Part shown: positions 57,990 through 64,000 of the stretch, piece by piece | Numbering within the stretch: position 1 is the stretch's first letter | Layout of the letters: each line of letters begins with the position of its first letter | Assembly (NCBI RefSeq): GCF_004307425.1 | Contig: NZ_SEWZ01000004.1 | Location: 186,001 to 250,000 of the forward strand | Direction: 5' to 3' | Source of the DNA: Aquirufa antheringensis | GTDB taxonomy: Bacteria; Bacteroidota; Bacteroidia; Cytophagales; Spirosomataceae | DNA: 64,000 bases | Made by a program: the position numbers and the translations under genes | Notes under the pieces: model-generated | Database searches by the model: none | Told to the model about the DNA's origin: nothing | The model's input: the letters and a program-made list of their open reading frames with translations, nothing else

Positions 57990-59387
57990 ATGAATAAAAA
58001 ATTAAATACCTTAGATGCCTCCATGTTAGTGATGGGATCGATGATAGGGTCAGGTATCTTCTTAGTTAGTTCAGAAGTAGCGAGATCAGTAGGCTCCCCT
58101 ATTTATTGGATTGGAACGTGGCTTTTGACTGCTTTTTTAACCATTACTGGAGCTTATGCCTATGGAAAATTAAGCTCCGTTTTCCCTAAAACCGGAGGGC
58201 AGTACATCTATTTAAAGGAATCCTATAATTCATTAATTGGCTTTCTTTTCGGCTGGACCACCTTCTTAGTGATACAAACGGGTACTATTGCTGCAGTGGC
58301 TGTTGCTTTTGCTCGCTATGCCGGATTTATTTTTCCTGGTCTTTTGAACGATACGCCATTAGTAGGAGATTATATTACAACACAACAAATTTTAGCGGCA
58401 ACGCTCATTGCACTACTTACTTATATCAATAGTAGAGGAGTTCAATTTGCCTCTTTAGTTCAAAACATCTTTACGATTACCAAAATTGGTGCCATCATCA
58501 TCCTCATCATTATTGGTTTATATGTGGGCGTACAAAATGATTGGGTTCACTTTGAAGGATTCTTTGCTGAGCCATTCACTGTTGACACAACGAATAACAC
58601 AATACATTCCATTGGGGGTTGGGAATTAGCCTCTCTATTCGGAGTGGCCATGATTGGGCCCTTGTTCTCTTCGTCCGCATGGAATAACGTAACATTTGCA
58701 AGTGCTGATTTTGAAGATCCTAAAAAAACGATTGCTAAAGGATTAGTGTATGGTTCGGCACTGGTGTGCCTATTGTATTTATTAACAAACATGGCTTACC
58801 TAAGCATTTTACCATTACAAGGAGAACTAGATGGCATCAATAGTTATGCGCGTGGAATTATGTTTGCGACGCAGGATCGCTTAGGAGCGGCCGCATTAGA
58901 GACCGTATTAGGCGGGATCGGCGCCTTAGTGATGGCGGTATTTATTATGATCTCTACTTTTGGATGTAACAACGGGATCATTTTAGCTGGGGGACGTTTA
59001 TTCCAAGCGATGGCGAATGACCGTTTATTTTTTAAGAAAGCAGCTGAAACGAATGACAAGGATGTGCCAGTCTACTCATTAGGCATCCAAGGAATTTGGG
59101 CCATCCTATTGTGTTTCTCTGGATCTTATGGGGCGCTTTTAGACTTTACGGTATTTGCGATCTTAATCTTCTACTTCTTAACGGTAGCGTCCGTTTTCAA
59201 AACAAGAATCATGCAAAATGAATTACCCCTTTTACAAAAGGTGCTATTTAGTGGCTATTTAGTGTTATTGGTAGGAATCGCAGGAAACCTATTATGGGTA
59301 AAAACACTCTCCTCTTCCATTGGTTTAGGAATCGTACTTTTAGGCATTCCCTTCTATTTTGTGATGAAGAAAACTCAGAGCAATTGA
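57990..59387 (+). CDS. APC-superfamily amino acid permease
   Basis: A 465-residue protein with 12 to 13 predicted helices. The first helix contains the substrate-binding GSMIGSGIF motif, helix 6 the GVAMIGPLFSSSAWNNVTFA segment and FEDPKKTIAKGLVYG follows, all resembling the LAT/SteT exchanger branch. It imports or exchanges amino acids. LacI-type operators and nested inverted repeats upstream suggest tight control. Its 3' end overlaps the convergent esterase by 13 bases. Confidence 0.92.
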   Translation: MNKKLNTLDASMLVMGSMIGSGIFLVSSEVARSVGSPIYWIGTWLLTAFLTITGAYAYGKLSSVFPKTGGQYIYLKESYNSLIGFLFGWTTFLVIQTGTIAAVAVAFARYAGFIFPGLLNDTPLVGDYITTQQILAATLIALLTYINSRGVQFASLVQNIFTITKIGAIIILIIIGLYVGVQNDWVHFEGFFAEPFTVDTTNNTIHSIGGWELASLFGVAMIGPLFSSSAWNNVTFASADFEDPKKTIAKGLVYGSALVCLLYLLTNMAYLSILPLQGELDGINSYARGIMFATQDRLGAAALETVLGGIGALVMAVFIMISTFGCNNGIILAGGRLFQAMANDRLFFKKAAETNDKDVPVYSLGIQGIWAILLCFSGSYGALLDFTVFAILIFYFLTVASVFKTRIMQNELPLLQKVLFSGYLVLLVGIAGNLLWVKTLSSSIGLGIVLLGIPFYFVMKKTQSN

Positions 59388-60277
59388 TTTGCTTTCATCC
59401 AGGTATTTAAACGATCGAACCACAAGTCCCCACTTGTGGTTTTATTGTTTAGTCCAAAACCGTGACCACCTTTTGCGTAAACGTGCAAATCAACAGGTAC
59501 TTTATTCGCCGTTAATTTCTCTGCATAAAGTAGTGAGTTTTTCAAAGGGACTGCATTATCATCCGCCGCATGCACTATAAAAGCTTTAGGCGTTTGTACA
59601 GTTACTTGTTCTTCGTTTGAGAAAAGAGCTAAATCCGCTTCGCTAGGATTCTTTCCTAAGAGATTTTGGGAAGATCCACCATGTCCAAAAGAACGGACAG
59701 AGATTACAGGATATAATAAGATCGAAAAATCCGGTCTAAGGTTAGCACCAGCAAGTAAACCCGTATAATCTTTACTAAAGTGGGTAGATGCAGTCGCGGC
59801 TAAGTGCCCTCCGGCTGAGAAACCCATGATACCTACTTTGGCAGGATCCACATTCCATTTTGCAGCATTTGCACGAACTAATGCGATCGCAGATTGTGCA
59901 TCTTGCAACGGTGCATACTTTTTCTCTACTTGTGCGGAATCAGAAGGTAAACGATAATACAACACTAGCGCAGAAACACCGATTTCATTGAATTTAGCGG
60001 CAATGTCATATCCTTCATGAGAGGAAGCTAAAATGCGGTATCCTCCGCCAGGACAAATCACCACGCAACTCGTCGGTTTAGTGAAACCTGGCGCTGGAAA
60101 GAATCGATAGGTAGGTATAGTCACCTCTGAAATGCGCTCAATACCATCTGCGCCTTTAGAGGCTTTTTGCTTATTCACTACGGGTTTTGAATTGGGAATA
60201 CCAGCAGGATACAGAGGGAGGAAATCTTGTGCCATAATCGGTGAGGCAAAAAGAAGAAAGAGGACTAATTTTTTCAT
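59375..60277 (-). CDS. Secreted alpha/beta-hydrolase, acetyl/xylan esterase-like (BD-FAE type)
   Basis: A 300-residue exported hydrolase (signal peptide MKKLVLFLLFASPIMAQ). The oxyanion region is VVICPGGGYRILASSHEG, the nucleophile serine is in GIMGFSAGGHLAA, the aspartate in VHAADDNAVP and the histidine in AKGGHGFG. It resembles Bacteroidota carbohydrate esterases that deacetylate plant glycans. It starts 4 bases inside the end of the EamA gene and so belongs to the trmD-downstream transcript. Confidence 0.88.
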   Translation of the reverse strand: MKKLVLFLLFASPIMAQDFLPLYPAGIPNSKPVVNKQKASKGADGIERISEVTIPTYRFFPAPGFTKPTSCVVICPGGGYRILASSHEGYDIAAKFNEIGVSALVLYYRLPSDSAQVEKKYAPLQDAQSAIALVRANAAKWNVDPAKVGIMGFSAGGHLAATASTHFSKDYTGLLAGANLRPDFSILLYPVISVRSFGHGGSSQNLLGKNPSEADLALFSNEEQVTVQTPKAFIVHAADDNAVPLKNSLLYAEKLTANKVPVDLHVYAKGGHGFGLNNKTTSGDLWFDRLNTWMKANQLL

Positions 60278-61188
60278 TTGGTTGAGGTCTTTTCCGTCGT
60301 AATTAACAAGACAGCGGATAATATCAAACTACTTGCGAACAACAATATACTACTTAAAGACTCACCTAGAATAATATTACCCAAAAACAACGCAATAATC
60401 GGATTCACATACGTGTAAGTGGAAACCAATGTGGCATCTAGGGCTTTGGACAAATAACCAAATAATCCAAAACCAACCATCGAACCAATAAGCGCTAAAT
60501 AGATAAATACATATATAGCTTTCAATGGCAATTCAGAAATAACAACGGATTGTGCGTCACCCCGAAATAAAGCTATACCAAGCAGTATAAGTCCACCGGT
60601 TGTCATCTGAATCCCGCAAACCTGCGTAAAGTGATACGTATTCGCCTTCATAAACTGGATATAAAATACACCTAAATTCCAGGCAACTACTGCAATTAAC
60701 AGAAAACCCATACCCCGGTAAAAGTCTATTTCCTTTCCCGGAATCGCTAAGTTTTTTTGAGAGGCTAATAAGATAATTCCCACAAAGCCAATCAAGGTTC
60801 CTAACAGCTTACGATTAGTGGGTTTTCGACCTGAAATCCAAAAGAAAATAATCAATAAAAGTGGTCCAACTGCCATAAAAACAGAGGATAATCCTGAGGG
60901 GATCGTTTGCCCAGCTAGGGCCATAAAACCATTACCTAACGTAATTAATAATACACCGGCTAAAAGATGTACTCCCCAGTGCTTAATAGGCAATTTCTTC
61001 CAATGTCCGCCTAGGAAAGACCACACTAAAAAGAGCAAACCAGCAACTAAATTTCGGGAAAAAGAGATAACTAAAGGGGGTAAAAATTCCAATAGGATTC
61101 GAACACTCAGAAAGGTGCTCCCCCAAATAAGGTATAGGCCTCCAAGCGCTAACATCGTCACCAGCGATATGGATTCCTTTTTATTCAT
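60274..61188 (-). CDS. EamA-family (DMT superfamily) transporter
   Basis: A 304-residue protein with ten predicted helices in two EamA repeats: LGGLYLIWGSTFLSVRILLE and SGLSSVFMAVGPLLLIIFFW in the first, MGFLLIAVVAWNLGVFYIQF and TLVSTYTYVNPIIALFLGNI in the second. Such permeases export amino acids or other metabolites; the substrate is unknown. It starts 1 base after the trmD stop and overlaps the esterase start by 4 bases, so both ride on the rpsP-rimM-trmD operon. Confidence 0.92.
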   Translation of the reverse strand: MNKKESISLVTMLALGGLYLIWGSTFLSVRILLEFLPPLVISFSRNLVAGLLFLVWSFLGGHWKKLPIKHWGVHLLAGVLLITLGNGFMALAGQTIPSGLSSVFMAVGPLLLIIFFWISGRKPTNRKLLGTLIGFVGIILLASQKNLAIPGKEIDFYRGMGFLLIAVVAWNLGVFYIQFMKANTYHFTQVCGIQMTTGGLILLGIALFRGDAQSVVISELPLKAIYVFIYLALIGSMVGFGLFGYLSKALDATLVSTYTYVNPIIALFLGNIILGESLSSILLFASSLILSAVLLITTEKTSTK

Positions 61189-61189
61189 C

Positions 61190-61864
61190 TTAATCTAATA
61201 AATCAGGTCTTCTAGTCTGCGTACGCAAAACGGCCTGCTCATGACGCCACTCTTCAATTTTCTTTTCGTGACCTGATAATAATACCTCAGGTACGTCCAT
61301 CCCATCAAAACTAGCGGGACGAGTATACACAGGAGGCGCTAATAAACCATCTTGGAACGAATCCGTCAATGCTGAACTCTCATCCCCTATCGCGCCTGGA
61401 ATCAAACGAATGATCGCATCAGCCGTCACAGCGGCTGCTAATTCCCCACCAGACAACACATAATCTCCTATCGAAATCTCCTTCGTTACATACTTCTCCC
61501 GTATGCGTTCGTCGATTCCTTTATAGTGACCACAAATAAATAATAGGTTTTCACCTAAGCTTAATTGATTCACTAAGCCTTGTTTTAAAACGATACCATC
61601 CGGACTAAAATAGATGATCTCATTATATTCGCGTTCAGACTTTAAGAATTCTATGCATTTTGACAAAGGCTCCACGGCCATCACCATGCCTGCCCCACCT
61701 CCAAACGGATAATCATCCACTTGTTTGTGCTTCTTCTCAGAAAAATCATGCAAATCATGAAATACCACTTCAACAAGCCCCGCCTTTGCAGCGCGCGCGC
61801 AGATAGAATGCTCAAAAAAGCTATTCATTAAAGCAGGAACTACAGAAATGATATCAATCCGCAT
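61190..61864 (-). CDS. trmD: tRNA (guanine-N1-)-methyltransferase
   Basis: A 224-residue SPOUT methyltransferase. [20 protein letters not shown] opens it, [14 protein letters not shown] and [20 protein letters not shown] precede the trefoil knot [20 protein letters not shown], and [13 protein letters not shown] ends the core. It makes m1G37 in tRNAs reading CNN/Pro codons and prevents frameshifting. It starts 11 bases inside rimM. rplS, often next in this cluster, is not here. Confidence 0.97.
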   Translation of the reverse strand: MRIDIISVVPALMNSFFEHSICARAAKAGLVEVVFHDLHDFSEKKHKQVDDYPFGGGAGMVMAVEPLSKCIEFLKSEREYNEIIYFSPDGIVLKQGLVNQLSLGENLLFICGHYKGIDERIREKYVTKEISIGDYVLSGGELAAAVTADAIIRLIPGAIGDESSALTDSFQDGLLAPPVYTRPASFDGMDVPEVLLSGHEKKIEEWRHEQAVLRTQTRRPDLLD

Positions 61865-62390
61865 CTTCTTGAGTATAAACTTCTAATAAACCATCCGGCA
61901 ATATACTGTGAACGATTTGGTTCTTTTTATCCACTTTCGGGATAATGGCATCGATTAAGGGAATGAGTACTTCGTGGCTTTGGTAAATCATCACCACTAC
62001 ATCCTGTGCACCGGTACTATAAATCTCCTTCACGGTACCTAAGTCTCCTAAGTTTTTATCTACTACCTGATAACCAATTACCTCATGGTAATAAAACTGA
62101 TCATCTTTTAATTTAGGCAAAGCAGAAAGAGGTAAAAATACCTTTAAGCCTACTAAATCCTTCGTAGCGTCTAACGAGTTAATCCCCTCCAAGGTGATCA
62201 AATTCAAATTATCTCGAATCTGAATATCCTCCACAAAATAGGGGACCATCTCGTTTCCTTGTTGTAAGAAAATAGCATCTAGATCCTCGTACTCATACGG
62301 ATCATCTACATCTAAATAAAGGTGAAAGGCGCCTTTTAAACCATGCGGTTTAGAAAGGGTTCCTAATTCGAAATATTCAGTCTTTGCCAT
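61854..62390 (-). CDS. rimM: Ribosome maturation factor RimM
   Basis: A 178-residue protein: N-terminal RimM beta-barrel ([20 protein letters not shown]) and C-terminal PRC barrel ([20 protein letters not shown], then [17 protein letters not shown]). It binds ribosomal protein S19 and aids 30S head maturation. It lies between rpsP and trmD in the canonical order, but an intrinsic terminator stands between rpsP and its start, so its expression should be lower than that of rpsP. Confidence 0.95.
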   Translation of the reverse strand: MAKTEYFELGTLSKPHGLKGAFHLYLDVDDPYEYEDLDAIFLQQGNEMVPYFVEDIQIRDNLNLITLEGINSLDATKDLVGLKVFLPLSALPKLKDDQFYYHEVIGYQVVDKNLGDLGTVKEIYSTGAQDVVVMIYQSHEVLIPLIDAIIPKVDKKNQIVHSILPDGLLEVYTQEDAD

Positions 62391-62396
62391 AGGTAC

Positions 62397-62437
62397 AAAA
62401 AAAAATCATACAAACTTGAGAACAAATTTGTATGATT
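62397..62437 (-). terminator. Intrinsic terminator/attenuator between rpsP and rimM (minus strand)
   Basis: On the minus strand AATCATACAAA (62437-62427) pairs perfectly with TTTGTATGATT (62414-62404) around a 12-base loop and runs into nine T residues. It lies 17 bases after the rpsP stop and 6 bases before the rimM start. Confidence 0.93.
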
Positions 62438-62454
62438 CTACATGAAATCAAAAA

Positions 62455-63126
62455 TTATTCAGCTGCTGGAGCCTCTTCTGCTGCTTCTTCAGCTGCTGGA
62501 GCTTCTTCTACTGCAGGAGCTTCTTCAGCTACTACTTCTTCCACTACTGGTGCTTCTTCAACTGCTGCAGGAGCCTCAGCTACTACTTCGTCCACTTCTA
62601 CACCTGTAGCTTCTTCTTCCGCTTCGTTGATAGCTTCTACTACGCTAGCTACTAAAGCTTCTTCAGCTACTTTGTTTTTTGCAGCAATATTTTCAGCACG
62701 AGCGCTAGATACTTTAGCCTCAGCTTCTAAACGAGCCGCCTTAGACTTCGCTTTAGACTGTTGTAAAGTAGTCGCTTTCGTTTGAATAGATACTTCTTTC
62801 TCTGCTTTCCAAGCCTCGAACTTCGCGTCTGCTTGTTCTTGCGTGATCGCACCTTTGTTCACACCTACTTGTAAGTGTTTTGCATACATAATTCCTTTGT
62901 TAGAAAGGATTGCACGAACTGTGTCAGTAGGTTGAGCACCGTTCAATACCCATTGTATTGCTTGTTTCTCGTTTAAAACGACAGTTGCTGGGTTGGTGTT
63001 AGGATTGTATGTTCCGATTTTTTCTACAAAACGTCCGTCACGTGGTGCACGAGCATCCGCAACTACAACATCGAACATTGCTAACTTTTTGCGTCCGCGA
63101 CGCGCTAATCTGATTTTAACAGCCAT
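62455..63126 (-). CDS. rpsP: 30S ribosomal protein bS16 with long acidic Ala/Glu-rich C-terminal tail
   Basis: A 223-residue bS16. The first about 85 residues are the normal fold ([60 protein letters not shown]). A Lys/Ala-rich helical segment (about 100-150) and an Ala/Glu/Val/Pro tail (about 150-223, repeated VEEAPA-type units) follow. E. coli bS16 is about 82 residues, so the tail more than doubles the length; extended bS16 is known in the phylum. A consensus promoter precedes it and a terminator follows. The tail is not recognised as a domain. Confidence 0.95.
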   Translation of the reverse strand: MAVKIRLARRGRKKLAMFDVVVADARAPRDGRFVEKIGTYNPNTNPATVVLNEKQAIQWVLNGAQPTDTVRAILSNKGIMYAKHLQVGVNKGAITQEQADAKFEAWKAEKEVSIQTKATTLQQSKAKSKAARLEAEAKVSSARAENIAAKNKVAEEALVASVVEAINEAEEEATGVEVDEVVAEAPAAVEEAPVVEEVVAEEAPAVEEAPAAEEAAEEAPAAE

Positions 63127-63176
63127 TAGATATGGGTTTGTGAGGGATCTCGTCCCCCTGGTTTATAAATAGTCTG

Positions 63177-63207
63177 CAAAATTAAGTCTTTTTGCATTCA
63201 TTTCAAA
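63177..63207 (-). promoter_or_regulatory. Consensus Bacteroidota promoter of rpsP
   Basis: On the minus strand TTTG (63207-63204) is followed after exactly 19 bases by TAATTTTG (63184-63177). This is a perfect match to TTTG-N19-TAnnTTTG and the best promoter in the window. The transcript would have a leader of about 45 bases containing a GGGG/CCC-rich short stem. Confidence 0.8.
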
Positions 63208-63215
63208 CAAAGAAA

Positions 63216-63576
63216 TAGAGAAAATAAACCGATAAGCCGAATTCTGTCAATGGTTGCCCACCGTCCTATCATTTATCTTCGATAAACATCACTGTTTACC
63301 TGTAGCAATCTACCCACTAGCATCGGACGAGCCACCCTTTTGCCTTGCGGCAGCTAGCCTATTTGATCTTGCAACGCGTGAGGTTTACCTAAGCCTGTTT
63401 TGTCACCAAAACAGCGGTGGGCTCTTACCCCACCTTTTCACCCTTACCCGAAGGCGGTAATTTTCTGTGGCACTTGCTGTTGAATCCGAAGATCCCCCTT
63501 CCAGTTAGGAAGCACGCTGCTCTTTGTTGTTCGGACTTTCCTCTTTAAAAAGCGATAGGATAGTCTATTTTCTCTA
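63216..63576 (-). ncRNA. rnpB: RNase P RNA (M1 RNA), bacterial type A
   Basis: The minus strand carries the conserved core blocks: GAGGAAAGTCCGAAC (P4/CR-I), CACAGAAAATTACCGC, GGTAAGGGTGAAAAGGTGG, GGTAAGAGCCCACCGC, and near the 3' end GACAGAATTCGGCTTATCGG. The termini pair as an 11-bp P1 helix (TATTTTCTCTA at 63566-63576 with TAGAGAAAATA at 63216-63226). The RNA is the catalytic subunit that trims tRNA 5' leaders. Ends are set by P1 and may be off by a few bases. A short plus-strand reading frame inside it is spurious. Confidence 0.95.
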
Positions 63577-63579
63577 ATG

Positions 63580-63587
63580 CAAAGGTA
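63580..63587 (-). promoter_or_regulatory. Predicted -7 promoter box for rnpB
   Basis: Minus-strand TACCTTTG, an exact TAnnTTTG box, just ahead of the P1 helix so that transcription would start near base 1 of the RNA. A TTG lies 21 bases upstream of it. Confidence 0.55.
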
Positions 63588-63592
63588 GGATT

Positions 63593-64000
63593 TTATTTGG
63601 CCAAAGACCAATTCCCCTCAAAAGCCCCCTCAAATAACACCGAGCTGCTATCGAAATAGATCTTTTGAAAACGAACGCGTCCATTTTTTGCCAGGGTAAT
63701 CGAACTAGGAAGACGATTAAGAATTTGCTTCGACTGAAAACGGAAAGCTGCCGCCTGTGACTGCAATTTCTTTTGAATGCGTCCCTTAAATAAGGAAGCA
63801 AGAAAAGAAAGACCTTGAAGTCGTGTTTCCTTTAGCTGGATTCCCACGGAATTATCGGGATAAATCACAAAATCAAAATCGATAGCTAATTGAGATGATT
63901 TGCCTTTAAATTGAGCTAATTGAAAGCCTAAACCCTCTTTTTGGAACACAAATGCCCCATTTCCCTTCCAAGAAGGATTGCTCTCCTTAATGGCAGCGAT
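63593..64000 (-). CDS. Unidentified protein, C-terminal part only (N-terminus beyond window)
   Basis: An open frame of 135 codons runs from the right edge (first complete codons read IAAIKESNPSWKGNGAFVFQ) to the stop at 63593. No start codon is needed within the window, so the gene probably begins outside. The visible part has alternating hydrophobic strand-like segments (LAIDFDFVIYPDNSVGIQLK, RFQKIYFDSSSVLFEGAFEG) around a basic helix (FKGRIQKKLQSQ), suggesting a beta-rich envelope protein. It might be of the DUF4403 sort, but I do not recognise it with confidence. Confidence 0.7.
   Translation of the reverse strand: MAAIKESNPSWKGNGAFVFQKEGLGFQLAQFKGKSSQLAIDFDFVIYPDNSVGIQLKETRLQGLSFLASLFKGRIQKKLQSQAAAFRFQSKQILNRLPSSITLAKNGRVRFQKIYFDSSSVLFEGAFEGNWSLAK

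Noticed and set aside
62432-62785. Plus-strand frame of 117 codons rich in Ala/Ser/Thr
   Set aside because: It is the antisense reading of the low-complexity tail of bS16; no promoter and no family resemblance.
63254-63460. Plus-strand frame of 68 codons
   Set aside because: Lies wholly inside the RNase P RNA gene, whose conserved blocks are on the opposite strand.

Overview
The window is a dense, chromosomal, housekeeping-type segment from a low-GC member of the Bacteroidota, most likely order Cytophagales (Spirosomaceae/Cytophagaceae-like). The evidence is a SusC/SusD pair, recurrent TAnnTTTG -7 promoter boxes (in one case with TTTG exactly 19 bases upstream), almost no Shine-Dalgarno sequences, the miaB / sigma-54-type activator / lptE / secG / groES-groEL order, and spermidine synthesis by the carboxyspermidine route. 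The genus cannot be fixed from sequence alone. No insertion sequence, prophage, CRISPR array or integrase was found.

Layout. 1-2003 (minus): a cut-off Bcp peroxiredoxin, a FAH-fold hydrolase and sucC. 2099-8903 (plus): lolD, then miaB, a sensor-less sigma-54-type activator, lptE, a small hypothetical gene, secG and groES-groEL. 8968-13867 (plus): a deoxyribonucleotidase, an MFS transporter with an AraC regulator, then a sugar porter with a GntR-headed sugar sensor. 13862-18162: GNAT, rluD, a D-cysteine desulfhydrase-like enzyme, a solitary sufB and an Lrp regulator. 18163-18581 holds a stand-alone tRNA-like RNA gene with a giant variable arm, its own promoter and terminator. 18582-25502: 1-Cys peroxiredoxin, pgi, hisS, a 47-residue basic protein, a DUF1080 protein, a methyltransferase and an aminopeptidase P. 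25578-32901 (plus): lepA, pyruvate dehydrogenase E2, hisGDC, an outer-membrane protein and tRNA-Ala(GGC). 32905-39104 (minus): the spermidine pair nspC/carboxynorspermidine synthase, an NlpC/P60 lipoprotein and a RecB/AddA-like helicase-nuclease.

39208-47487 (mostly plus): pyrG, yidC, hemL, a family 2 glycosyltransferase, an hldD-like epimerase on the minus strand, queD/PTPS and lpxB. 47463-57748 (minus): an acyltransferase, a HAD phosphatase, accA, a beta-CASP nuclease, a DUF6807 protein, susD, susC and an ECF sigma factor. 57990-59387 is an APC permease preceded by two overlapping LacI-type operator palindromes. 59375-63126 (minus): rpsP-rimM-trmD followed by an EamA transporter and a secreted esterase. 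63216-63576 (minus) is the RNase P RNA, and a partial unknown gene runs off the right edge.

Functional themes: envelope biogenesis (LolD, LptE, SecG, YidC, LpxB, HldD), protein folding and translation (GroESL, LepA, MiaB, TrmD, RimM, bS16, RNase P), central metabolism (SucC, Pgi, PdhC, AccA) and glycan uptake (SusCD, DUF6807, DUF1080, esterase). The least explained object is the tRNA-like RNA at 18298-18440. Lesser points are the acidic tail on bS16, the palindrome inside the groESL promoter, the hairpin at the start of the beta-CASP nuclease message and the unnamed 47-residue protein. All calls come from reading the sequence; no database search was possible.
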